Origin: Massilia kyonggiensis
Lineage (GTDB): Bacteria > Pseudomonadota > Gammaproteobacteria > Burkholderiales > Burkholderiaceae_D
Reading direction: 5' to 3'
Assembly: GCF_024756235.1 (NCBI RefSeq)
Contig: NZ_JANUGY010000007.1
Location: forward strand, 186,001 to 250,000
Length of the DNA stretch: 64,000 bases
Shown here one piece after another: positions 9,315 through 17,927 of this stretch. The translations under genes and the position numbers were made by a program. The notes beneath the pieces were generated by a model that was given only the letters and a program-made list of their open reading frames with translations, had not been told where the DNA came from and searched no databases. Position 1 is the first letter of the stretch; every line of letters starts with the position of its first letter.

Positions 9315-10181
9315 TCATGCCAGCTCCAGCAGCAACGGTTGATGGTCGGACCCGGTCGCGGCCGTGTCCACATGCAGCGAGCGGACGCGCGCGGCGAGCG
9401 CGGGACTGACGCAGGCGTAGTCGAACGTGAGCGCCTGCGCCGCCGCGCCGCCGCGCAGGCCCGCGGTCGGCGCATGCGGTTCGCCGGGATGCGTCAGTTC
9501 CCAGGCATCGCGCCACAGGGGTGCGCCGTCGGGGCCCGGTGCCAGCAGGCGCGCGTGGCAGTCCGAGCCAGGCAGCATGTTGAAGTCGCCCGCGAGGATG
9601 GCGGCGGCGGTCTGCGGCAGCGGTGCGAACGGCGTGCCGCCCGGACCGTGGGGCGGTGCCGCCGGTGCGCCGGAAGCGCGCGCGCGTGCGAGCGCTTCCG
9701 CCTGGAGCTCGCGCAGGCGCTCGACCTGGGCCAAGCGCTGCCGCGCCGAAAAATACTCGAGGTGGACGTTCAGCACGCGCAGCATGCCGTCCGGCGTGGC
9801 GACGACGGTGTCGAGGGTGGCCCGGGGCATGGCCGGCACCTCGTGGTCGGGCGGCCAGGGCAGAGCGTGGCGCCGTACGTGCTCGATGGGGCAGCGCGCG
9901 AACGTCATGCACCCGAGCCGGCGCGGCGATCCGTCCGCGTTGCGCCCGTCGAGGGCGAACGCGGACGCGGCGTGCAGGCGGTCGAGGCGGCGCGCGAGGC
10001 CGGCGAACTGGTCGCCGATCGGGCTGCCGTCGCGCGCGGGCAGGCCGCAGCCGACTTCCTGCAGCAGCAGGATGTCGAAACGGGCGCCGGATGCCAGCAC
10101 GCGGTCGACGACGCGGTCGAGGTCGGCGCCGCCGTCCGGTGTGCGGGCGCACTGTATGTTCCAGGTGATCAGCGTGAGCAT
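9315..10181 (-). CDS. Endonuclease/exonuclease/phosphatase (EEP) family hydrolase
   Basis: 288 residues of the DNase I-like metal-dependent fold. The family motifs appear in order: TWNIQ near the N-terminus, LLLQEVG, the HLEYFS strand, GDFNMLPGSDC with catalytic Asp and Asn, FDYACVS, and the C-terminal SDHQPLL histidine. No signal peptide or membrane anchor is seen, so it is probably cytosolic. Members act on nucleic acids, phosphoinositides or sphingolipids; the sequence does not decide which. It probably forms an operon with the thioesterase gene downstream. Confidence 0.9.
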   Translation of the reverse strand: MLTLITWNIQCARTPDGGADLDRVVDRVLASGARFDILLLQEVGCGLPARDGSPIGDQFAGLARRLDRLHAASAFALDGRNADGSPRRLGCMTFARCPIEHVRRHALPWPPDHEVPAMPRATLDTVVATPDGMLRVLNVHLEYFSARQRLAQVERLRELQAEALARARASGAPAAPPHGPGGTPFAPLPQTAAAILAGDFNMLPGSDCHARLLAPGPDGAPLWRDAWELTHPGEPHAPTAGLRGGAAAQALTFDYACVSPALAARVRSLHVDTAATGSDHQPLLLELA

Positions 10182-10302
10182 GGCGGTCCTTTCGAGATCG
10201 TCAGGCTAGCGCGGCCCCGGTGGCGCGGACTGATGCAGCTCAGGCGTGCGCGGTGAACCGCGGGACTCGCGTACGGTCTATGCAAACGATGGAGGCGCGA
10301 CG

Positions 10303-10692
10303 ATGTACACGATGATTCTTTTGTTGTACCTGCAGCAGGGCCTGGACGTGTCGCTGGACCAGGCCAACCTGCGGGGGCAGTACCTGAAGCAGGGCGAGTG
10401 CGAAGCGGCAGCACGCAGGTTGCGTGGGCCGGTGCCCATTCCCCGCAATTATTCGGCGGCCTGGCAGGACGTCATGTGCATCAAGGTGAACAACAACGTC
10501 CGGGTCAACGAGATGAAGCCGATCGACCTGTCCAAGGCGCTGCAGGCGTACGCGCCCCTGCATTGCCAGGCCGAGGGGGCGTGGGAAAGGATGGCCGAGC
10601 TGTGCCGAGCGCCGGAACAGCCGGGTACTGGCGAGGAAGGAGGTGGCGGCGGCGGAAACGGCGAGAAACCGGCCAGGTCGGCAAGGCGCTAG
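10303..10692 (+). CDS. Hypothetical protein, 129 aa
   Basis: Not recognised. The ATG at 10303 has GGAGG 7 bases upstream (10291-10295), so the start is fairly secure. The chain begins with a short hydrophobic run (MYTMILLLYLQQ), which could be a weak signal sequence. It contains four cysteines spaced for two possible disulfides (GECEAAARRL, VMCIKV, LHCQAEG, ELCRAPE) and ends in a glycine-rich tail. The cysteine pattern suggests an exported, disulfide-bonded small protein, but this is inference. It is convergent with the gene at 10709. Confidence 0.6.
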   Translation: MYTMILLLYLQQGLDVSLDQANLRGQYLKQGECEAAARRLRGPVPIPRNYSAAWQDVMCIKVNNNVRVNEMKPIDLSKALQAYAPLHCQAEGAWERMAELCRAPEQPGTGEEGGGGGGNGEKPARSARR

Positions 10693-10708
10693 CGCGGCGC
10701 GGCGGCGT

Positions 10709-11515
10709 TCAGGGATCCTGGTTCCACACGACGCCCTTGGGGCAATCGGTGGCACCGGCAGCGCCTGCGCCGCCCGCGGTGATCGAGCCTGTGCCCGGCA
10801 TCCCGGCCAGGGGCATGCCGACGCCACCGGCCCGGCGGCAGCGGAACCGGTTGCCCTGGCGGAAGCGGTAGATGACCACGCCGTCCGGCGACGTGTACGT
10901 ATCGGACTGCAAGGTCAGCGAGCGGTCGATGTGGGCGGATTCGACGCCGCGCTGGAAGCGCGCCGTTGGCGTGTCCGCTTCGGTCGGCACGCCCGGCTTG
11001 CCCTTGCGGAGTTCGCGGTCGATGCGTCCGGCCTGCTGCCGCGCCAGGCTGGCCGCGAAGCCGCCCTGCGCGGATGATGCGCCTGGCGGCGTCCGGGCCA
11101 GCGTGCGCGCGTCCGCGGCGGGATCGACTGCCTGCGCGGTGTCGATGGGATTGGGCGTGGGTGCGGCCGCGTCCGGCGTCGCTGGGGCCGGTGACGATGG
11201 CGCGGTTACGCGCCGTGCCTCCTCGTCGTCAAGCGGGTGCACGGGTTCGGACTGTGTTGCGGGCGCGGCAATGACAGGTGCGGCCGGCATCCTCGGCGCG
11301 GGCAGCGGCAGCGGCGCTGCCTCCGCCGGCGGCCGCGTGGCCGGCGCGCGACCGGCTTGCAGCAGGATCGTCACGGCCCGGGACGGGCGGACGGGAAGGA
11401 AGCGCCGTTCCTGGGTCCACAGGAACAGCGCCAGCAGGTGGGCGGCGCACGCGAACGCCAGCACGCCGCGCCGGCGCGCGTCGAACGTGGCGAGGGGGCG
11501 TGCTCCGTCCCACAT
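10709..11515 (-). CDS. Single-pass inner-membrane protein with Pro/Ala-rich linker, unknown function
   Basis: 268 residues, not recognised. One membrane helix near residues 17-35 (GVLAFACAAHLLALFLW) precedes a Pro/Ala-rich stretch (about 50-145), an overall TonB-like layout, but no TonB C-terminal domain is visible. The C-terminal part has a charged helix (about 160-185), then a strand-rich segment with GVVIYRFRQGNRFRCRR and a second cysteine in TDCPKG. The ATG at 11515 follows the pepN stop by two bases, so it is co-transcribed with the aminopeptidase. Probably periplasm-facing. Confidence 0.7.
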   Translation of the reverse strand: MWDGARPLATFDARRRGVLAFACAAHLLALFLWTQERRFLPVRPSRAVTILLQAGRAPATRPPAEAAPLPLPAPRMPAAPVIAAPATQSEPVHPLDDEEARRVTAPSSPAPATPDAAAPTPNPIDTAQAVDPAADARTLARTPPGASSAQGGFAASLARQQAGRIDRELRKGKPGVPTEADTPTARFQRGVESAHIDRSLTLQSDTYTSPDGVVIYRFRQGNRFRCRRAGGVGMPLAGMPGTGSITAGGAGAAGATDCPKGVVWNQDP

Positions 11516-11517
11516 GC

Positions 11518-14172
11518 TCAGTGCGCCGTCATGGCCTGGCGGATGGTGACGCAGCGCTGGTCTTCCTGCAGCGCGTCGAGCAGGGCGCGGCGGGTGCCGG
11601 CGGACAGCTCCTTGCCGGCGTCGACGGCCGCTTGCAGGCGCTGGACGCTGGCCGGCGTGCAGCCGGCCGGGATCAGTGCGGGACCGTAGGCGCGCATGTA
11701 GACGGGACCGGCGGACTTGTCGAGCTGCGGCAGGCGCGCGAGACGCGCGGCGGCCGTCTGGTCGCCCAGGCCGTGCTGCTCGGCCGGGTACAGGTGCTCC
11801 ATCGCCGTGCGCACCTTCGAGAACGGCAGCTTCGTCTGCAGGTCGTGCACGGTGCCGAGCCACTCGGTCTTGACGGCCGGGTCGGGGCGGCTGACGACGG
11901 CCGTCAGGGCGGCGGCCTGGCCCGCGTCGGACTTGTCGCGCGCCTGCTCGGCCTCGACGAGCGCGGCGGCGCCGGGGTAGTTGTAGCGGTTCAGGCGGCC
12001 GATGATGGTCCAGCGCAGGTCCTGGTTGATCGCGAGGCCGTCGACCTGTTCCTTGCCGTCGAGGATGGCGGCGAGGCGGCGCAGCGCCTCCGGCGAGCTG
12101 GCGACGGCGATATAGTTGCCGAACCAGCGGCGCTGGAAGTTGTCGTCGCCCTTGTTCGCGAGGGTGCTGGTCCAGGCCATGTCTTCCAGCTGGCGCGAGA
12201 CGGCCTGGGCGTAAGGCGCCTGCGGATCCATCAGGTCGAGGTAGCGCTTGGAAGCGGCGACCTTGCCCAGCACGTCGCCGAGCAGCGTGTAGTCTTTTTC
12301 CTGCGGCGCGTTGTTCAGCGCCGTGGACAGGAAGTCGTTCAGGGGCAGCTTGCCGTCGCGGACGCCGTCCCACAGGCTTTGCCACAGCATGGCGCGCAGC
12401 AGCGGGTCGTCGACGGCGGCCAGGTGGCTGCGCGCGCTGTCGAACGAGCGCGGATCGAGCTGGACCTTCACGAAGCCCCAGTCGCCGTAGTTCGGGTAGA
12501 CGAGGTCCGGGCAGGCGGCGCCGTTCATGGCCGGGACGGGTGTCTTCGCGCCCTTGTACGTGACGGCGACGTTGCGCTCGAGCTTGTAGTCCTTGCCGTC
12601 CAGGCGGAAGGCGGCCACCTGCACGCGCTGTTCGCGCAGGGTCGGCAGGGCCTTGCTCTGCGCGGTCTGGGCAAGCGTGAAGCCCGTGACCTTGCCGCCC
12701 TTGCACGTGTAGCTGGCGGCGATCGTGTTGACGCCCGGCTGGTACAGCCATTCCTTCGTCCAGCCCGTCAGGTCGCGCCCTGCGGCCTGGCCGAGGCTGC
12801 CGATGAAATCGTCCAGCTTCGCGTTGCGGTACTGGTATTTGACGAGGTAGTTGTGCACGCCCTTGCGGAACACGTCGGCGCCCAGCAGGTGGCGCAGCTG
12901 CATCAGCGTGGAGGCGCCTTTCGAATACGTGATGGCGTCGATATTGTCGAACGAGTTCTGCGTCGACGGCACCGGGACCTCGATCGGGTGCGTGGTGGTG
13001 CGCTGGTCCTGCTCGTACGCGCGCTGTTTGCCGTCGGAGTAGAAGGCGCGCCATGCGTCCTTGAATTCCGTCGACTCGGCCGTCGCGAGGGTGCCCATGA
13101 ACGACGCGAAGCTCTCGTTCAGCCACAGGCCGTTCCACCACTGCATCGTGACGAGGTCGCCGAACCACTGGTGCGCCATCTCGTGCATGATGACGTAGGC
13201 GAGACGCGCGCGCTGTTCGGCCGTCATGTCGGCCTTGTACATGAAGCCGCGTTCGGCGAACGTGATCGCGGCCGCGTTTTCCATCGCCCCGTACAGGAAG
13301 TCCGGTACGAGGACCTGGTCGTATTTCTCGAACTGGTAGGGGATGCCGAAGTAATCGTCGAAGAACGCGAGGCCGGCCTTCGTGTACCTGAACCACTCGG
13401 CGGGCTTGACCTGCGCCGCGACCGACTGGCGCGCGAACAGGCGCATCGGATACTTGCCGCTCGTGTCTTCCCACATCTTGTAGGGACCCGCGTGCATCGA
13501 GAAATTGTACGGGCTCAATTTCTTGGTCTTCGCGAAGGTCCAGCGGCGCAGGTCGCCGGAAGGCGCGACGTTCGTCTCGCGCGTCGTCGAGATCACCTGC
13601 CAGTCGGCCGGGACGCTGACGGTCACCTGGTACGTCGCTTTCAGGTCGGGCTGGTCGAACACGGCGAACATCTGGTGCGCGGCGGCCGGTTCGAAATGCG
13701 AATACGTGTAGACCCGGCCGTCGACGGGGTCGACCATGCGGTGCAGGCCTTCGCCGTTCGTGCTGTGCGGACGCTCGTACGCGACGACGACCGTGTTGCG
13801 GCCACGGGCGAGGTCCTGGGCCGCCAGCGTGATGAACCAGCCGTTGTAGCGCGGCGTGACGGTCTTGCCGTTGACGGTCAGGGACCTGATCGTGGCCTTG
13901 TCGAGGTCGACGGTGAGCGGGCTGTCCGCGTCCTTCAGGTCGAAGGTGAGCGTCGTCGTGCCGCTGAACGTTTCCTTGCCCGTGAGCGTGAAGTCGAGCT
14001 GGTAGTCGACGTTGGACACCCGTGCCGAGCGGGCGGCCGCATCGAGTTGGGACAGGAAGGCGTTTTCGGCGCGCGCCGGCTGGGTGGCGGCGGCGTGGAC
14101 GACAGGGGTGGCGGCAAACGCCAGCGCGGTGGCGACGGCGAGCGGCAGCAGGCGGGGTAGGCAGGTCTTCAC
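11518..14172 (-). CDS. pepN: M1 family zinc aminopeptidase, exported
   Basis: 884 residues. A cleavable signal peptide (PLAVATALAFAATPVVHA) indicates export to the periplasm or outside. The exopeptidase motif GAMEN and the zinc site HEMAHQWFGDLVTMQWWNGLWLNES (HExxH, then E 18 residues on) are intact, followed by the ERAP1-like helical C-terminal domain. It removes N-terminal residues from peptides. The start is a GTG with GGAG four bases upstream. The symbol follows the M1 family in a broad sense; the cytosolic E. coli PepN lacks a signal peptide, so this is an exported relative. Confidence 0.93.
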   Translation of the reverse strand: MKTCLPRLLPLAVATALAFAATPVVHAAATQPARAENAFLSQLDAAARSARVSNVDYQLDFTLTGKETFSGTTTLTFDLKDADSPLTVDLDKATIRSLTVNGKTVTPRYNGWFITLAAQDLARGRNTVVVAYERPHSTNGEGLHRMVDPVDGRVYTYSHFEPAAAHQMFAVFDQPDLKATYQVTVSVPADWQVISTTRETNVAPSGDLRRWTFAKTKKLSPYNFSMHAGPYKMWEDTSGKYPMRLFARQSVAAQVKPAEWFRYTKAGLAFFDDYFGIPYQFEKYDQVLVPDFLYGAMENAAAITFAERGFMYKADMTAEQRARLAYVIMHEMAHQWFGDLVTMQWWNGLWLNESFASFMGTLATAESTEFKDAWRAFYSDGKQRAYEQDQRTTTHPIEVPVPSTQNSFDNIDAITYSKGASTLMQLRHLLGADVFRKGVHNYLVKYQYRNAKLDDFIGSLGQAAGRDLTGWTKEWLYQPGVNTIAASYTCKGGKVTGFTLAQTAQSKALPTLREQRVQVAAFRLDGKDYKLERNVAVTYKGAKTPVPAMNGAACPDLVYPNYGDWGFVKVQLDPRSFDSARSHLAAVDDPLLRAMLWQSLWDGVRDGKLPLNDFLSTALNNAPQEKDYTLLGDVLGKVAASKRYLDLMDPQAPYAQAVSRQLEDMAWTSTLANKGDDNFQRRWFGNYIAVASSPEALRRLAAILDGKEQVDGLAINQDLRWTIIGRLNRYNYPGAAALVEAEQARDKSDAGQAAALTAVVSRPDPAVKTEWLGTVHDLQTKLPFSKVRTAMEHLYPAEQHGLGDQTAAARLARLPQLDKSAGPVYMRAYGPALIPAGCTPASVQRLQAAVDAGKELSAGTRRALLDALQEDQRCVTIRQAMTAH

Positions 14173-14321
14173 GGGACTCCTTGCGAGGCTGAACGAAGGC
14201 CGCGGCTTGTGACCACGGCCAGTAGGAATCTCACAAGAATATCATGTCAGCAATAGTAATCGTATCGGTGACGCCCCCGATCGAAGGTTTTTTTACCGGG
14301 ATATATGCATGAGGAAGGAGA

Positions 14322-14354
14322 GAAATGTTCGGACGGACAGGTGCCCGTCCGAAC
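14322..14354 (-). terminator. Rho-independent terminator of the Old Yellow Enzyme gene
   Basis: GTTCGGACGG (14327-14336) pairs perfectly with CCGTCCGAAC (14345-14354) around an 8-base loop. On the minus strand the stem is followed by a T-rich ATTTCTCT tract, 13 bases past the nemA stop. Confidence 0.75.
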
Positions 14355-14366
14355 ATCGGGGCGGCG

Positions 14367-15431
14367 TCAGCCGTTGGCCTGCAGCGCCGGATAGTCCGTA
14401 TAGCCTTCGGCGGTCGGCGCATAGAACTTGTCCGGACGCGGCGCGTTCAGCGGTGCATTGCGCTTCAGGCGCTCCGGCAGGTCCGGGTTGGCGATGAACC
14501 ATTGACCGAAGGCGACGGCATCCGCGTCTCCGCTCGTGAGCAGTTTCTCGGCGCTTTCCTTCGTCAGCTTTTCGTTGGCGATGTAGACGCCGCCGAACAT
14601 CTTCTTCAGCTGCGGACCGAGGCGGTCGTCGCCGATCGCTTCGCGGGCGCAAATGAAGGCGATGCCGCGTTTGCCCAGTTCGCGTGCCACGTAGCCGAAG
14701 GTGTCCAGCGGCGTGGAATCGCCCATGTCGTGGGCATCGCGGCGCGGCGCGAGGTGCATGCCGACGCGGTCGGCGCCCCACACGGCGATGCACGCGTCCG
14801 TCACTTCCAGCATCAGCCGGGCGCGGTTCTCGATCGGGCCGCCGTAGGCGTCCGTGCGCTGGTTGGTGCTGTCCTGCAGGAACTGGTCGAGCAGGTAGCC
14901 GTTGGCGCCGTGGATCTCGACGCCGTCGAAGCCGGCCTTCTTCGCGTTCTCCGCGCCCTTGCGGTAGGCCGCGACGATCGCCGGGATTTCCTCGAGCGTC
15001 AGCGCGCGCGGGGTGACGTACGGCTTCACGGGACGCACGAGACTGACGTGGCCCTTCGGCTGGATGGCCGACGGCGCGACCGGCAGTTCGCCGTCCAGGA
15101 AGATCGGATCGGAGATGCGGCCCACGTGCCACAGTTGCAGGAAGATGCGGCCGCCGGCCTCGTGCACGGCGGTGGTGACCTGCTTCCAGCCTTCGACCTG
15201 TTCGTCGGACCAGATGCCCGGGGTGTCGGCATAGCCCACGCCCATCGGGGTCACCGAGGTCGCTTCCGACAGGATCAGACCGGCCGAGGCACGCTGTACG
15301 TAGTATTCGGCCATCAGGGCGTTCGGCACACGGCCGGCGCCCACGGCGCGCGAGCGGGTCAGCGGCGCCATGATGATGCGGTTCGGCAGCTCGAGGCTGC
15401 CGACCTTGATCGGGTCAAACAAAGTCGTCAT
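14367..15431 (-). CDS. nemA: Old Yellow Enzyme family alkene reductase
   Basis: 354-residue FMN-dependent ene-reductase (NemA/XenA-like). It begins LFDPIKVGSLELPNRIIMAPLTR, has the QLWHVGR segment, the substrate-binding pair in IHGANGYLLDQF, and NQRTDAYGG, all typical of the classical OYE branch. Such enzymes use NAD(P)H to reduce activated C=C bonds, nitrate esters, N-ethylmaleimide and nitroaromatics. The start has AGGAG 5 bases upstream. It is a single-gene unit with its own terminator; no NemR repressor adjoins it. Confidence 0.94.
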   Translation of the reverse strand: MTTLFDPIKVGSLELPNRIIMAPLTRSRAVGAGRVPNALMAEYYVQRASAGLILSEATSVTPMGVGYADTPGIWSDEQVEGWKQVTTAVHEAGGRIFLQLWHVGRISDPIFLDGELPVAPSAIQPKGHVSLVRPVKPYVTPRALTLEEIPAIVAAYRKGAENAKKAGFDGVEIHGANGYLLDQFLQDSTNQRTDAYGGPIENRARLMLEVTDACIAVWGADRVGMHLAPRRDAHDMGDSTPLDTFGYVARELGKRGIAFICAREAIGDDRLGPQLKKMFGGVYIANEKLTKESAEKLLTSGDADAVAFGQWFIANPDLPERLKRNAPLNAPRPDKFYAPTAEGYTDYPALQANG

Positions 15432-15594
15432 CGGTACTCCTGTTTCGTTGATCCGCCGCGTCTTGCGGCGAAAGAGGGCATCTTAAAGCAGGGTCGGAAA
15501 TCCTGCAGAGCACGCCTCGATTTCGCAGCGCCGGGGCGGCCTCGGCGGGCCGGTGCTATACTGGCGGGTTTTTTTCATCGCGCGGGAGCAATCG

Positions 15595-15915
15595 ATGAGC
15601 TGGATCTACCTGGCCGTGGCCGGCCTGCTGGAAGTCGCGTGGGCGGTCGGACTCAAATACACGGCGGGCTTCACGCGCCCGTGGCCCTCCGTGTTTACGC
15701 TGGCCACGATGGCGGGCAGCGTCGGCATGCTGGGCCTCGCGCTGCGGACTTTGCCGCTCGGTACGGCGTACGCGGTCTGGACGGGCATCGGCACGATCGG
15801 CACGGCCGTGGCGGGGATGGTGCTGCTGGGCGAGCCGGCCGGCGCGCTGCGCCTGCTGTCGATCGGCCTCATCGCGGCAGGCATCATCGGCCTCAAGCTG
15901 CTGACGCCGGCCTGA
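15595..15915 (+). CDS. sugE: Small multidrug resistance family exporter, SugE/Gdx type
   Basis: 106 residues with four predicted membrane helices. The N-terminus MSWIYLAVAGLLEVAWAVGLKY carries the conserved membrane glutamate of helix 1 and the GLKYT.GFTR pattern of the SugE/Gdx branch rather than EmrE. Family members export guanidinium or small quaternary ammonium ions in exchange for protons as antiparallel dimers. The ATG at 15595 starts the conserved sequence; the 14 upstream in-frame residues are not family-like. I see no guanidine riboswitch in the 163 bases before it. Confidence 0.9.
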   Translation: MSWIYLAVAGLLEVAWAVGLKYTAGFTRPWPSVFTLATMAGSVGMLGLALRTLPLGTAYAVWTGIGTIGTAVAGMVLLGEPAGALRLLSIGLIAAGIIGLKLLTPA

Positions 15916-15920
15916 ACCGG

Positions 15921-16694
15921 TCAGGGCATGTCGGCCCAGCGCGCGTAAATGCGGTCCAGCTCGCCGCTCGCCTTCAGCTTGTCGAGGGCGGCGCCCAGCA
16001 GCGGCGCAAGCGCGGGCGCGGCCCTGCGGCTGACCCAGAAATACGTCGGTTCGTCGCCCAGTACGACGGGCAACACGCGCACGCGGTTTTCCAGGCCCTC
16101 CTTGCGGATCAGGTAGCGCAAGGTGAGGTCGTTGACGTAGGCAAAGCGGCCGTGCCCGGCGAGGATCTTGCGCAGGTTCGCGCGGTTGTCGTCGGTCGCG
16201 TCGTCGATCCGCACGCCGGCGGCGACGAGGCGTTCCGTGAACACCGAGGCGCGCTGGGTCGTGACGAGGTCGCCCAGCCGCGCGAGGTCTTCCTCCGACT
16301 CGATCGTGACCGGGTCGTTCCGGCGCACCACGAGGTAATGGCGCACCTGGTAGATCGGCTTGCCCACGGGCCGCCCGATGCCGAGCCGGCGCGGCGACGA
16401 CACGAGGCCGCAGGCGGCATCCAGCGTGCCCGTTTCCAGTCCCGTTTCGATGCCGGACAACGAGCGGCTGTAGCGCTGGTAACCGGTGAAATGCAGGCGT
16501 GGTTCGATCTTCTGGAGGGCGGCCATGATGTCCGGGCAGATGCCGGTGACGCGCCCGCCTTCGCGCAGCCACTTCGGTTCCAGCACTTCCTGCGAGGCGA
16601 CGCGGACTTCCAGTGCCCGCGCCATCGGGCCCGCGGCCAGCGCGCACGCCAGCAGCGCGTACCGTGCCGCTCTTGCGTATTTCCTCATTCGCAT
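15921..16694 (-). CDS. Periplasmic substrate-binding protein, transporter family 3 (SBP_bac_3)
   Basis: 257 residues. The first part is a signal peptide (ARYALLACALAAGPMARA) for export to the periplasm. The mature chain starts LEVRVASQEVLEPKWL and shows the bilobed SBP_bac_3 pattern (GICPDIMAALQKIEP, GTLDAACGLVSSPRR, LDKLKASGELDRIYARW). No permease or ATPase is adjacent, so it may be an orphan binding protein for an amino-acid-like ligand. Two ATGs (16694, 16688) are in frame; neither has a strong ribosome site, and the outer one is used. It ends 6 bases from the convergent sugE gene. Confidence 0.85.
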   Translation of the reverse strand: MRMRKYARAARYALLACALAAGPMARALEVRVASQEVLEPKWLREGGRVTGICPDIMAALQKIEPRLHFTGYQRYSRSLSGIETGLETGTLDAACGLVSSPRRLGIGRPVGKPIYQVRHYLVVRRNDPVTIESEEDLARLGDLVTTQRASVFTERLVAAGVRIDDATDDNRANLRKILAGHGRFAYVNDLTLRYLIRKEGLENRVRVLPVVLGDEPTYFWVSRRAAPALAPLLGAALDKLKASGELDRIYARWADMP

Positions 16695-16892
16695 TATTTC
16701 TGTCGAGTTCTTGCGAGACGGCCGATTGTCGCATGATCCGCGCACGTTTGACCTGAATCGTCTCCCGATCCGGACCACACGCGAAGATACCGCTGCCAGC
16801 CCGCCGCGGCCGGCGTCGACAAGGAGATTGCATGATGGCCGTCATCGCCAGGCCGCGCCCTTTTGCGCACGTCCGCCGTCACGAGGTTCGCC

Positions 16893-17927
16893 GTGCGTGA
16901 GACGGGCGCCGGCCACTGCCTGTCCATCGTCGTGCCGCTGCGCGACGAGGAGGACAACGTGCTGCCGCTGGCGACGCAGGTCCAGGCCGCGCTGGCGGGC
17001 GCGCCATGGCCGTGGCAACTGATCCTCGTCGACGACGGCAGCCGTGACCGCACCAGCGAACGCGTCCGCGAAGCGGTCGCCGCGTGCCCCCGCCACCTGA
17101 GCGGCGCGATCCTGCGCCGCGGCTTCGGGCAGACGGCGGCCATGCAGGCCGGCATCGACCTCGCGCGCGGCACCGTCATCGCCACCCTGGACGGCGACCT
17201 GCAGAACAGTCCCCACGACATCGTGCGGATGGTGCGCCGGCTGCTCGACGAAGACCTCGACCTCCTCGTCGGATGGCGCCGCGCGCGCCGCGACGGCCTG
17301 TGGCGGCGCCTGCCGTCGCGGCTGGGCAATCGCCTGATCGGGGTGCTGACGGGCGTGCCGCTGCACGACCATGGCTGCACGTTGAAGGTCTATCGTGCCG
17401 CCGTGCTGCGCCGGGTGCGCCTGTATGGCGAGATGCACCGCTTCATACCGAGCTGGATGGCGACGCTGACGTCGCCGGACCGCATCGGCGAGGAAGAGGT
17501 GAGTCACTTCCCGCGCCGGCACGGGCGCTCGAAATACGGCGCGACCGGCCTGGGGCGCGCCGTGCGGGTCTTGCTTGACCTGCTCACGATGGCGTTCTTC
17601 GTGCGTTTCCGCGCCAGTCCCGGCCACTTCTTCGGACGCATCGGACTCGGGTGCGGCGGTGCCGGGCTGGCCGCGCTGGGCTGGCTGGCGTGGCTCAAGC
17701 TCGGCGAGGGCGCCGCCATCGCGGGGCGCCCGCTGCTCCTGCTGGGCATCCTGCTCGTCGTGATCGGCGCGCAGTTCGTCTGCACGGGCATCCTGACGGA
17801 AATGCTGGCCCGCACCTGGTTCGAGGCCGGCGGTGCCCCGGCCTACCTCGTGCGCGAGACGTTGGGCGGCGCCGGCGACGACCTGCCGTCCCACCAACGG
17901 CCGCGTCCGGCGCGGGAGCGGCCATGA
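16893..17927 (+). CDS. Family 2 glycosyltransferase with C-terminal membrane helices (ArnC/DPM1/GtrB type)
   Basis: 344 residues. The GT-A domain begins LSIVVPLRDEEDNV and carries LILVDDGSRDRT, the DXD-like TLDGDLQN and GCTLKVYR motifs of polyprenyl-phosphate glycosyltransferases. Two membrane helices follow near the end (GGAGLAALGWLAWLKL, LLLLGILLVVIGAQFVC). Such enzymes load a sugar onto undecaprenyl phosphate at the inner face of the membrane. A GTG at 16893 with ACGAGG six bases upstream is chosen over a TTG at 16863 with no ribosome site. The stop overlaps the next gene by 4 bases, so its lipid-linked sugar is probably used by the ArnT-like enzyme. Confidence 0.88.
   Translation: MRETGAGHCLSIVVPLRDEEDNVLPLATQVQAALAGAPWPWQLILVDDGSRDRTSERVREAVAACPRHLSGAILRRGFGQTAAMQAGIDLARGTVIATLDGDLQNSPHDIVRMVRRLLDEDLDLLVGWRRARRDGLWRRLPSRLGNRLIGVLTGVPLHDHGCTLKVYRAAVLRRVRLYGEMHRFIPSWMATLTSPDRIGEEEVSHFPRRHGRSKYGATGLGRAVRVLLDLLTMAFFVRFRASPGHFFGRIGLGCGGAGLAALGWLAWLKLGEGAAIAGRPLLLLGILLVVIGAQFVCTGILTEMLARTWFEAGGAPAYLVRETLGGAGDDLPSHQRPRPARERP

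Noticed and set aside
6889..10152. 1087-codon leftward open frame spanning pcl, a membrane protein and the nuclease gene
   Set aside because: Low-complexity Arg/Pro/Ala sequence crossing several recognised genes on both strands; no motif.
11278..14160. 960-codon rightward open frame opposite pepN
   Set aside because: Antisense to a conserved M1 peptidase, with no recognisable domain.
15432..15594. Guanidine riboswitch ahead of sugE
   Set aside because: No paired ACGR-loop hairpins or ykkC-like conserved core could be found in the leader.
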